Shown: positions 1 to 6,521 of the stretch, piece after piece
How the letters are laid out: every line of letters begins with the position of its first letter
Numbering within the stretch: position 1 is the first letter of the stretch
Assembly (NCBI GenBank): GCA_002791075.1
Contig: PFWI01000188.1
Span: 1 to 8,976, forward strand
Direction of reading: 5' to 3'
From: a bacterium (Candidatus Ratteibacteria) CG_4_9_14_3_um_filter_41_21
GTDB lineage: Bacteria > Ratteibacteria > UBA8468
DNA: 8,976 nucleotides
Program-made: the position numbers and the translations under genes
The notes under the pieces: model-generated
Database searches by the model: none
Seen by the model: the letters and a program-made list of their open reading frames with translations, nothing else
Told to the model about the DNA's origin: nothing

Positions 1-869
1 TCAATTATTCCTTCCTTTGTCATACTTACCCCCATATCGGTCGGGGATTTATAGGTTAGGCCGGAAACCTTTTCTATTATTTTCTTCATTATGGCAAAAT
101 TTTCTATGTCTCGGTTGTAGTTGATAACTATTTTGTTATAAGTTTTTAAGTGGTAAGGGTCAATCATATTTTTATCTCCAATATCAGCAGTTGCCGCTTC
201 ATAAGCAAAATTTACCGGATGCTCAAGGGGAAGATTCCAGATCGGGAAAGTTTCAAATTTTGCAAATCCTGATTTTTTATTCTGTTTAAAATCATAAAAT
301 ATCTGAGAAAGACAGGTTGACATTTTTCCGCTTCCCGGACCTGCTCCAGCCACTATTACTATCGATTTTTCTGTTTTTATGTAAGGATTTTTCCCGTATC
401 CTTCCCGGCTTAATATTTTATCGATATCAGCAGGATAACCCTGAATTTCTGCTTGTAAATATGCCTTTATTTTTTGATTTTCCAGATACTTTTTCAATTT
501 TAATGCTTGTTTTTCTCCGCTGAAACGATTGATGATTACGGCATTGACCTGAAGACTAAAGCGCCTCAAATCATTTATTGTTTTAATCGTCATGCTTTCG
601 TAACTTAAGTTGAAATCGCCTCTGATCTTTCCTTGTTCGATGTCTTTTGCCGAAACACAAAAGATTATTTCTATCTTATCTTTAAGTTGTTGGAGAAGGA
701 AAATTTTCGTATTAGGGTCGTAGCCTGGCAGGACGCGAGAAGCATGGAAGTCATAGCAAATCTTACCCCCAAATTCAAGGTATAATTTGCTCTTGAATTT
801 TTTTACTCTTTTGAGGATCGCTGCAGTTTGCGCTTTTAAATATTTTTTGGTGTCAAAGCCGTTTTTCAT
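1..869 (-). CDS. UPF0371 / DUF1846 family protein, 5' part (3' end beyond window)
   Basis: The frame is open from an ATG at 867-869 to the left edge, giving the first 289 residues of a protein that in this family is usually about 500 residues long. I recognise the DUF1846 (UPF0371) pattern: LYLEFGGK (29-36), DFHASRVLPGYDP (40-52), EGYGKNPYI (156-164), a glycine-rich nucleotide-binding-like loop AGAGPGSGKMSTC (174-186), then FETFPIWNLPLEHPVN (205-220), AYEAATAD (222-229) and KSPTDMGV (274-281). The biochemical role of the family is not known to me. No clear Shine-Dalgarno precedes the ATG. In the presumed ancestral order it followed glnA by 5 nt and was probably translationally coupled to it. 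Here a truncated duplicate and a glnA fragment intervene, and the ATG lies 28 nt after the stop of the truncated copy. Placement at the end of a glutamate/glutamine operon suggests a nitrogen-related role, but this is inference. Confidence 0.88.
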   Translation of the reverse strand, partial: MKNGFDTKKYLKAQTAAILKRVKKFKSKLYLEFGGKICYDFHASRVLPGYDPNTKIFLLQQLKDKIEIIFCVSAKDIEQGKIRGDFNLSYESMTIKTINDLRRFSLQVNAVIINRFSGEKQALKLKKYLENQKIKAYLQAEIQGYPADIDKILSREGYGKNPYIKTEKSIVIVAGAGPGSGKMSTCLSQIFYDFKQNKKSGFAKFETFPIWNLPLEHPVNFAYEAATADIGDKNMIDPYHLKTYNKIVINYNRDIENFAIMKKIIEKVSGLTYKSPTDMGVSMTKEGII

Positions 870-938
870 ATTTTTTAGAGAACCGCAAAGAATTTTTCTA
901 ACTCATAAGAACTAACCTGTCTCGTGTAATTATTCCAT
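362..938. repeat. Tandem duplication, unit 1 (577 bp)
   Basis: This stretch matches 939-1515 base for base by eye, apart from one difference at 376 (T) against 953 (C). The unit contains the first 169 codons of the DUF1846 gene plus the last codons of glnA. Unit 1 is the copy whose DUF1846 reading frame continues intact to the left. The length is not a multiple of three, so the frame changes between the copies. Confidence 0.95.
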
Positions 939-953
939 TCGATTTTTCTGTTC
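875..953 (-). pseudogene. glnA 3' fragment (duplication scar)
   Basis: This is a second copy of the last codons and stop of glnA, identical to 1452-1530. It encodes the C-terminal residues from NRKIEW to KFFAVL and the TAA. It has no start and no rest of the gene, and exists only because the tandem duplication unit reached into glnA. Its sequence is also read out of frame as the tail and stop of the truncated DUF1846 copy. It keeps the immediate upstream context of the intact DUF1846 start. Confidence 0.9.
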
Positions 954-1446
954 TTATGTAAGGATTTTTCCCGTATCCTTCCCGGCTTAATATTTTATCG
1001 ATATCAGCAGGATAACCCTGAATTTCTGCTTGTAAATATGCCTTTATTTTTTGATTTTCCAGATACTTTTTCAATTTTAATGCTTGTTTTTCTCCGCTGA
1101 AACGATTGATGATTACGGCATTGACCTGAAGACTAAAGCGCCTCAAATCATTTATTGTTTTAATCGTCATGCTTTCGTAACTTAAGTTGAAATCGCCTCT
1201 GATCTTTCCTTGTTCGATGTCTTTTGCCGAAACACAAAAGATTATTTCTATCTTATCTTTAAGTTGTTGGAGAAGGAAAATTTTCGTATTAGGGTCGTAG
1301 CCTGGCAGGACGCGAGAAGCATGGAAGTCATAGCAAATCTTACCCCCAAATTCAAGGTATAATTTGCTCTTGAATTTTTTTACTCTTTTGAGGATCGCTG
1401 CAGTTTGCGCTTTTAAATATTTTTTGGTGTCAAAGCCGTTTTTCAT
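898..1446 (-). pseudogene. Truncated DUF1846 copy with out-of-frame glnA tail
   Basis: The open frame has 182 codons. Residues 1-169 equal the start of the intact DUF1846 protein except for Arg instead of Lys at 165, which comes from the single base difference at the junction. The last 13 residues (NGIITRDRLVLMS) come from glnA sequence read in the wrong frame, ending at TAG 898-900. The copy stops just before the glycine-rich loop AGAGPGSGKM and lacks the whole C-terminal part, so it is unlikely to be active. It starts 5 nt after the glnA stop and so sits in the position where the native gene would be coupled to glnA translation. It could still make a protein fragment; nothing shows that it does. 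Confidence 0.9.
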
Positions 1447-1529
1447 ATTTTTTAGAGAACCGCAAAGAATTTTTCTAACTCATAAGAACTAACCTGTCTC
1501 GTGTAATTATTCCATTCGATTTTTCTGTT
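939..1529. repeat. Tandem duplication, unit 2 plus terminal 14-bp repeat
   Basis: Unit 2 covers 939-1515. The 14-bp sequence TCGATTTTTCTGTT occurs at 362-375, 939-952 and 1516-1529, that is, at the outer left border, the internal junction and the outer right border. The right-border copy is native glnA and the left-border copy is native DUF1846, so the two genes share this 14-mer by chance. Base 953 is C as in glnA (1530) and not T as in DUF1846 (376), which places the crossover just past the 14-mer. The layout fits a short-homology tandem duplication or an assembly join at the same 14-mer. Confidence 0.93.
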
Positions 1530-2786
1530 CTCCAGTAATTTAGTAAAGATATGTTCTCCTAAAGTTTTCCGAAGCAGATTACTTTTCTCCGCTATCTTTA
1601 TGGCTTCGTAAAGGCTTCCGGGAAGCATATCAATACCTGTGTGCTTTCGCTCCTCTTCGGTCATTTGATAAACATTTTGTTGGGTAGGGGGAGGAGGTTC
1701 GTACGCATTCTTAATGCCTTCTGCGCCGGCGGCTAACATTACGGCGAAAGTTAAATAGGGATTGCAGGCGGGGTCCGGAGAGCGGAATTCAATGCGCATC
1801 GCTTTTTCATCATGAGGTTGGTACTCGGGTACTCTGATGAGGTCAGAGCGATTTTTCAAAGCCCAGGTAAGATATACCGGCGCTTCATAACCTGGCACTA
1901 ATCTTTTGTAAGAATTTACCCATTGATTGGTTACCACGGTAATTTCGGGGCTATGGCGCAGGAGACCGGCAATATACTGTTTAGCCGTCTTTGAAATATG
2001 ATTCTTCTCTTTGGAGTCGAAAAAAACATTTTTATTCTCTCGAAAAAGGGATTGATGGGTATGCATCCCACTGCCATTCTCACCATAAATTGGTTTGGGC
2101 ATAAATGTAGCATATGCTCCATGCTTTAAAGCAATTTCCTTTATCAAAAGCTTAGAGGTCATTATATTATCTGCCATTGAAAGAGTGTTGGTAAACTTGA
2201 GGTCAATTTCGTGCTGGCTTGATGCAACTTCGTGATGGCTGCATTCTGCTGATATTTCCATGCTCTCCAATGCCTGTATGGTTTTGTTACGGAGGTCACT
2301 GGCGACATCTGTCGGTGTAAGATCAAAGTAACTACCTCGGTCCAGCAACTGGGGTGGAAGAGTTGAATTTTTGAAATAGAAATATTCCAGTTCTGCGCCC
2401 ATATAGGAAGTAAATTTCATCTGATCAGAAACTTCTTTGGTTATTTTTTTTAGGATCCAACGGGGATCTCCCTGGTAAGGGGTTTTATCAGATTTCATAA
2501 TATCGCAGAACATTCGGGCGATGCTGTAACCTTCATTCATCCCAATAGGCAGTATCTGAAAGGTACTGATATCCGGCACTGCAATCATATCACTTTCATC
2601 GATTCGGGCAAATCCCTCAATTGAGGAACCATCGAACCCGATTCCTTCATCAATAGCCCGTATCAACTCTCCTGATGTTATGGCGACACTCTTCAAAAAG
2701 CCAAGGATATCGGTAAACCATAAATGAATGAATTTTATTTTATGCTCTTTTACCTTTTTCAAAATATTTTCTTTAGAATTAACCAT
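1452..2786 (-). CDS. glnA: Glutamine synthetase type I, alpha (Bacillus-like)
   Basis: This enzyme makes glutamine from glutamate, ammonia and ATP in the cytoplasm as a dodecamer. The protein has 444 residues, the same length as GSI-alpha of Bacillus. Visible motifs are FDGSSIEGFARIDESDM (51-67), the metal-binding AELEYF (131-136), EVASSQHEID (186-195, usually EVAPGQHEID), NGSGMHTHQSL (237-247), NSYKRLVPGYEAPVY (301-315) with the flap glutamate, and RIEFRSPDP (341-349). The segment NVYQMTEEER (381-390) resembles the Bacillus form rather than the adenylylation site NLYDLPPEE, so control by adenylylation is unlikely. Arg61 matches the arginine tied to feedback inhibition in Bacillus. A GTG at 2795 would add three residues, but it overlaps the Shine-Dalgarno, so ATG 2786 is chosen. 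It lies 17 nt after the second glutamate dehydrogenase and is probably cotranscribed. Confidence 0.96.
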   Translation of the reverse strand: MVNSKENILKKVKEHKIKFIHLWFTDILGFLKSVAITSGELIRAIDEGIGFDGSSIEGFARIDESDMIAVPDISTFQILPIGMNEGYSIARMFCDIMKSDKTPYQGDPRWILKKITKEVSDQMKFTSYMGAELEYFYFKNSTLPPQLLDRGSYFDLTPTDVASDLRNKTIQALESMEISAECSHHEVASSQHEIDLKFTNTLSMADNIMTSKLLIKEIALKHGAYATFMPKPIYGENGSGMHTHQSLFRENKNVFFDSKEKNHISKTAKQYIAGLLRHSPEITVVTNQWVNSYKRLVPGYEAPVYLTWALKNRSDLIRVPEYQPHDEKAMRIEFRSPDPACNPYLTFAVMLAAGAEGIKNAYEPPPPTQQNVYQMTEEERKHTGIDMLPGSLYEAIKIAEKSNLLRKTLGEHIFTKLLENRKIEWNNYTRQVSSYELEKFFAVL

Positions 2787-2794
2787 AATCCACA

Positions 2795-2799
2795 CTCCT
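2795..2799 (-). promoter_or_regulatory. Ribosome binding site of glnA
   Basis: On the minus strand AGGAG is followed by 8 nt and then ATG at 2786. The upstream in-frame GTG (2795) shares its G with this site, so it cannot be the start that this site serves. This fixes the glnA start at 2786. Confidence 0.85.
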
Positions 2800-2803
2800 T
2801 TTT

Positions 2804-4051
2804 TTAGGGATATAATCCCCGAATTCTGGTTGCTTCTGCTACTTTATTTACGGCTAATGAATAGGCGGCTTCCCGCATAGATGTCTTCTTCTTTAAGGAA
2901 ATTTCCAGGACTTTGTAGAAGGCTTTGGTTATAATATCCCGTAATTTTAAATTAACCTCCCTTTCGCTCCAGAAATAACTCTGTAATCCCTGAACCCATT
3001 CAAAATAAGAGACAATGACTCCTCCGGCATTGGCTAAGATATCCGGAACAACAAAAACTCCTTTTTCCTTTAAAATTTTATCCGCCTTTGGTGTAGTGGG
3101 GCCATTAGCTGCTTCCACAACAATCTTCGCCTTAATCCGGGAAGCATTATCTTTAGTTATTTGATTCTCCAAAGCTGCCGGAATCAGGATGTCGCACTTT
3201 AGCTGCAGAAGTTCTTTATTAGTTATAGAATCAGCCTCCTTGAACTTTACAATTGAGCCAGATTTTTTTCGATGTTTATTCAATCTGCCAATATCTAAAC
3301 CATCAGCATTATAGACCGCGCCATCTATCTCGCCCACTCCGATAATCCTATAGCCCTCTTTAAAAAGGAGATTTGCTGCTACCGAACCGACTTTCCCATA
3401 CCCCTGAACAATTACTTTTTTCCCTTCTATCAGATTAAGATGTTTCAGGGTATTAAGAAGAGTATAAACTACGCCTCTTCCCGTGGCTTCGCTTCTTCCT
3501 TCTGAGCCCCCGATAGCAATTGGTTTCCCGGTTACTACCCCGGGCACGGAATAGCCTTTGTCGATGCTATAGGTATCCATTATCCAGGCCATGGTCTGGC
3601 TATCGGTGGAAATATCCGGAGCCGGAATGTCTTTCTCCGGCCCAATAACAGGGAGAATCTCTGAAGTGTAGCGTCTGGTAAGTCGTTCCAGTTCTTCGGC
3701 AGACATTTTGAAGGGATTACATGCTACTCCTCCCTTTGCTCCTCCATAAGGAATATTAACCACCGCGCATTTCCAGGTCATTAACATTGCCAGAGCTTTT
3801 ATTTCATCGAGCGTTACCTCAGGAGAATATCTTATTCCTCCTTTAGCGGGACCACGAGTGATGTTATGCTGAACGCGATAGCCGGTAAAAACCTCTACCG
3901 AACCATTATCCATCTTTACCGGAATAGATACGGTTAATTCTCTCTTTGATTTCCGTAATTTCTTATGAATCCAGGACTCTAAATTTATTCTTTTTGCGGT
4001 TTCATCCAATTGCTGCAAAACCGTTTCCCAGAGATTTTCTCCTTTATTCAA
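2804..4051 (-). CDS. Glutamate dehydrogenase B (Glu/Leu/Phe/Val dehydrogenase family)
   Basis: It interconverts glutamate with 2-oxoglutarate and ammonia, using NAD(P). The 415 residues match the usual length of hexameric bacterial/archaeal class enzymes. Substrate and catalytic residues are in place: Lys70 in GPAKGG, Lys94 in MTWKCAV, catalytic Lys106 in PYGGAKGG and Asp146 in DIPAPD. The dinucleotide fold shows VQGYGKVGS near 215-223, and NAGGVIVSYFEWVQ lies in the C-terminal part. I start it at TTG 4049-4051: GGAGG lies 7 nt upstream, while an upstream in-frame GTG (4057) overlaps that site. From TTG the protein aligns end to end with its neighbour and has the same length, 415. The TTG lies inside the end of the PII remnant (8-nt overlap). 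It is clearly a paralogue of the gene at 4237-5484 but diverged along its whole length, so not a recent copy. Confidence 0.95.
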   Translation of the reverse strand: MNKGENLWETVLQQLDETAKRINLESWIHKKLRKSKRELTVSIPVKMDNGSVEVFTGYRVQHNITRGPAKGGIRYSPEVTLDEIKALAMLMTWKCAVVNIPYGGAKGGVACNPFKMSAEELERLTRRYTSEILPVIGPEKDIPAPDISTDSQTMAWIMDTYSIDKGYSVPGVVTGKPIAIGGSEGRSEATGRGVVYTLLNTLKHLNLIEGKKVIVQGYGKVGSVAANLLFKEGYRIIGVGEIDGAVYNADGLDIGRLNKHRKKSGSIVKFKEADSITNKELLQLKCDILIPAALENQITKDNASRIKAKIVVEAANGPTTPKADKILKEKGVFVVPDILANAGGVIVSYFEWVQGLQSYFWSEREVNLKLRDIITKAFYKVLEISLKKKTSMREAAYSLAVNKVAEATRIRGLYP

Positions 4052-4221
4052 TTGCACTCCTCCCGGTTTCTTTTGTTCTTACCCGAAGGGCATCCTCTAC
4101 CGGTAGCACAAAGATTTTACCGGCTCCTATTTCTCCGGTTTTTGCCAGCAAGCGGATAGAATCTATCATTTTCTCTACTCTTTCTTCTTCGGTTACAATC
4201 TCAATCAATTTTTTTAAGCAT
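4044..4221 (-). pseudogene. glnB: Nitrogen regulatory protein PII remnant, internally deleted
   Basis: PII proteins (about 112 residues, trimers) sense 2-oxoglutarate and ATP/ADP and control nitrogen enzymes. Positions 4205-4047 encode 53 residues matching the C-terminal half of PII: IEIVTEEERVEKMI, then AKTGEIGAGKIFVLPVEDAL and RVRTKETGRSAIE, then TAA 4044-4046. The ATP-contacting GxGK and the RxR pair are kept. The N-terminal half with the T-loop is absent. An ATG at 4221, with GGAG 10 nt upstream, gives MLKKID and then TGA; this resembles a PII N-terminus (MKKIE...) but is in another frame. The frame of the C-terminal part is open only from 4250, inside the end of the upstream dehydrogenase gene, with no good start. 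I read this as a PII gene with about 55 internal codons lost and the frame broken. Assembly error is the main alternative. Confidence 0.8.
4059..4063 (-). promoter_or_regulatory. Ribosome binding site deciding a TTG start
   Basis: The minus-strand run GGGAGGAG (4057-4064) holds GGAGG 7 nt before TTG 4051. The alternative GTG at 4057 begins inside this run, so it is too close to be used. The site lies in the last codons of the PII remnant, as expected if PII and the dehydrogenase were once translationally coupled. Confidence 0.8.
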
Positions 4222-4236
4222 CTTTTGCTTTCTCCA

Positions 4237-5484
4237 TTAAATCCAACCTCTTATTTTCATTGCCTCTATTACGCGTTCTACCGCAACAACATAAGCGGCA
4301 AGTCGCAGGTCGGTTTTTCGTACTATAGAAACATTAAGAACGTTGGTAAAAGCATTGGTTATATTTTCATCAAGCCTTTGGTGGACCTCCTTTTCCTTCC
4401 AGTAATAACCGGAGTTGTTCTGCACCCATTCAAAGTAAGAAACAATCACTCCGCCGCTATTGCATAGAAAATCAGGAATAACAAAGGTCTTTTTTTGAGA
4501 AAGGATTTTATCGGCTTCCGGCGTAGTAGGACCATTAGCAACTTCAGCAATAATCCTTGCCTGAATATTTTTTGCGTTTTCTTCCGTAATAACATTTTCC
4601 AACGCACAGGGGCAGAGGATATCTACCTTTAGTTCTAAAATGTCTTTATTGGAAATCTTCTTTGTTCCGGGAAAGCCAATAACTGAGCCTGACTTTTTCT
4701 TGTGTTCGGCTACCACATAAGGGTCAAGTCCTTTTGGGTTATAGATACCGCCTTTGGAATCAGTGATGGCTACTATCTTAGAACCGAACAATCTCTTGGT
4801 TAAAATTGCCATAAAGGAACCGGCATTTCCATATCCTTGAATGGCAACCGTAGCTTTAGCTAAGTCTAACTTAAGATATTTTGCTGCCTCTCTCACGGTG
4901 AAAAGCGCTCCCCGGGCAGTAGCATCCTCTCGGCCTAAGGAACCTCCAATGGATAATGGTTTCCCGGTAATTACTCCCGGGCTATTGTATCCTTTTAGTT
5001 TGCTATACTCATCCATCATCCAGGCCATAATCTGAGGATTCGTATAGACATCAGGTGCGGGGATATCTTTTTCTGAGCCAATGGTTAGGTATAGTTTATC
5101 AATATAAGCTCTACTTAATCTCTCTAATTCTCCTTTTGACATCTCCTTGGGATTGCAAATTATGCCTCCCTTTGCTCCTCCATAGGGGATATCAACCACC
5201 GCGCATTTCCAGGTCATCCAGGCCGCGAGTGCCCGAATCGTATCAATTGTTTCCTCAGGATGGAACCTGATGCCTCCTTTGGTTGGTCCTCTGGCGTCGT
5301 TATACTGGACACGAAATCCCTGGAATATTTTTACTTTACCATTATCCATCCTTACTGGAAGAGTAAAACGTAATTCTCGCATTGGTTGGCGCAAGATGCT
5401 ATGGACTTCCGGTTCTAACTTTAATTCTTTAGCAACAAGGTCTAACTGCTGACAGGCTACTTCAAATGCATTTTTCTTTTCCAT
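4237..5484 (-). CDS. Glutamate dehydrogenase A (Glu/Leu/Phe/Val dehydrogenase family)
   Basis: The reaction is the same as for the neighbour at 2804-4051. The protein has 415 residues from ATG 5484, preceded by AGGAG with 8 nt spacing. Conserved residues present are Lys69 in GPTKGG, Lys93 in MTWKCAV, catalytic Lys105 in PYGGAKGG and Asp145 in DIPAPD; IQGYGNAGS (215-223) is the nucleotide-binding loop, and NSGGVIVSYFEWVQ lies near the C-terminus. Both tandem paralogues look catalytically complete, so neither is an obvious inactive regulatory subunit. They could form mixed hexamers or serve opposite directions or cofactors; sequence alone does not say. It is the first gene of the nitrogen operon, 98 nt after guaA, with a triple hairpin in that gap. 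It ends 15 nt before the possible PII start. Confidence 0.96.
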   Translation of the reverse strand: MEKKNAFEVACQQLDLVAKELKLEPEVHSILRQPMRELRFTLPVRMDNGKVKIFQGFRVQYNDARGPTKGGIRFHPEETIDTIRALAAWMTWKCAVVDIPYGGAKGGIICNPKEMSKGELERLSRAYIDKLYLTIGSEKDIPAPDVYTNPQIMAWMMDEYSKLKGYNSPGVITGKPLSIGGSLGREDATARGALFTVREAAKYLKLDLAKATVAIQGYGNAGSFMAILTKRLFGSKIVAITDSKGGIYNPKGLDPYVVAEHKKKSGSVIGFPGTKKISNKDILELKVDILCPCALENVITEENAKNIQARIIAEVANGPTTPEADKILSQKKTFVIPDFLCNSGGVIVSYFEWVQNNSGYYWKEKEVHQRLDENITNAFTNVLNVSIVRKTDLRLAAYVVAVERVIEAMKIRGWI

Positions 5485-5514
5485 TTTTATTTCTCCTCGT
5501 TAATAAAAGTTTTA

Positions 5515-5570
5515 GCTCGATAAATCGAGCAACTACAAGAGAGATTATGTAGTTGCCTCATTTATGAGGC
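5515..5570. promoter_or_regulatory. Three abutting perfect hairpins in the guaA-gdh gap
   Basis: Reading the plus strand, hairpin one is GCTCGA-TAAA-TCGAGC (5515-5530). Hairpin two is AACTACA-10 nt-TGTAGTT (5531-5554), extendable by GC/GC from its neighbours. Hairpin three is GCCTCA-TTTA-TGAGGC (5555-5570). The stems have no mismatches and no linker between them. A short AAAG/CTTT pairing (5506-5509 with 5570-5573) could close a cloverleaf-like form. In the direction of transcription the last hairpin is followed by TAAAACTTTTATT, a poor intrinsic terminator. It may be a leader/attenuator for the nitrogen operon, an RNA-processing site or a small repeat element. I found no convincing promoter boxes in this gap. 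Confidence 0.6.
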
Positions 5571-5582
5571 TTTGTCCTCTCC

Positions 5583-6521
5583 TTATATGTATTCAATTGT
5601 GCTCGGTGGTTTGGGTGTTAAATCATAGAGAACCTTGACCGCCGAGGGAATTTCCTTGATAATCCTTTTTTCTATCTTCTCTAAGATTCTCCAGGGAACC
5701 CTGGTGACTTCAGCGGTAATTGCATCCTTTGATTCAACTGAACGGATAACAATGATATTGCCAAATTGCCTTTTTCCCTTTACAACTCCGGTTGCTTTAT
5801 CTTGTAGAAGAACCGCAAATGCCTGAAATGGTTTTAGATTTTTTATTTCTTCTTCCACAATCTTTGTTGCCTTCCTTACTATTTCTGTTCTTTCGGGAGT
5901 TACCTTGCCGATGACCCTTGTGGCAAGACCGGGACCGGGGAAAGGCATTCTTTCAGAAAGGGCTTTTGGTAGTCCTAAACTTCTTGCTACTTCCCTGACT
6001 TGATTTTTATAAAGAGTTTTCAAGGGCTCGATAATTTTTAAACCATATTTTTTTGGAGAAAAACCAATTTGTTCTAAAACATTATGCTGAGTCTTTATTC
6101 CTTTTTTTGTCTCTAATATATCGGCAGCGATTGTTCCCTGAATAAGGTAACCCACTCTTTCTTTCTTAACCGCTGACCCCAAAGTTTGATAGAAGATATT
6201 GCGGAAAGCCTTTCTCTTTTCCTCCGGGTCTTCAATATCCTTTAAGGCTTTGAAAAACTCTTTTTGAACGGCTAAAACTTTAATCCTGATTCCGCGGCTC
6301 TTGAACATTGCGGCCACATCATTGGCTTCATTTTCTCTCATCAGCCCATCATCAATGAAAAGAGAAAGCAAGCGATTCCCTAATACCTTATGGGCTAAAA
6401 CTGTAGCGGTTGCGGAATCAACCCCACCGGAAAGAGCGCAGAGTGCTTTGCCATCTCCTACCTCTTTTCTAATCTCGCCTATTGTTTCTTCAATAAAATT
6501 TTTAGCATTAAACTTTTTCAT
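5583..6521 (-). CDS. guaA: GMP synthase ATPPase subunit (GuaA B-type, no glutaminase domain)
   Basis: It converts XMP to GMP with ATP and ammonia. The 312 residues hold only the ATP-pyrophosphatase and dimerisation domains: PP-loop SGGVDS (31-36), FIDDGLMR (55-62), IQGTIAADILE (127-137), RMPFPGPGLATRV (191-203), and C-terminal KPPSTIEYI (304-312). The usual bacterial GuaA has about 510-525 residues with an N-terminal glutaminase; that domain is missing. The start is fixed by an ATGA overlap with hisF and an AGGTG 5 nt upstream, so this is not a misplaced start. The architecture matches the two-subunit archaeal GMP synthetase. A separate class I glutaminase subunit must be encoded elsewhere, or free ammonia is used. 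All core motifs look intact. Confidence 0.94.
   Translation of the reverse strand: MKKFNAKNFIEETIGEIRKEVGDGKALCALSGGVDSATATVLAHKVLGNRLLSLFIDDGLMRENEANDVAAMFKSRGIRIKVLAVQKEFFKALKDIEDPEEKRKAFRNIFYQTLGSAVKKERVGYLIQGTIAADILETKKGIKTQHNVLEQIGFSPKKYGLKIIEPLKTLYKNQVREVARSLGLPKALSERMPFPGPGLATRVIGKVTPERTEIVRKATKIVEEEIKNLKPFQAFAVLLQDKATGVVKGKRQFGNIIVIRSVESKDAITAEVTRVPWRILEKIEKRIIKEIPSAVKVLYDLTPKPPSTIEYI

Noticed and set aside
2787..2795. GTG start adding three residues to glutamine synthetase
   Set aside because: The codon overlaps the Shine-Dalgarno; the ATG at 2786 has ideal spacing and gives the family length of 444.
4209..4215. A7 run in the PII remnant as a programmed frameshift site
   Set aside because: Frameshifting could join MLKKI to the C-terminal half but would not restore the missing half of PII, so a deletion explains the structure better.
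3946..4467. A 173-codon open frame on the plus strand
   Set aside because: It lies antisense to the ends of both dehydrogenase genes and the PII remnant, resembles no family, and has no ribosome site I can see. The same holds for the other plus-strand frames.
2804..5484. Recent duplication of the dehydrogenase gene
   Set aside because: The two proteins differ throughout and the DNA shows no long identical tracts, unlike the 577-bp repeat. They are old paralogues.
5515..5530. Intrinsic terminator after guaA
   Set aside because: The stem has only 6 bp and the following run TAAAACTTTTATT is interrupted; it was kept only as part of the hairpin block.
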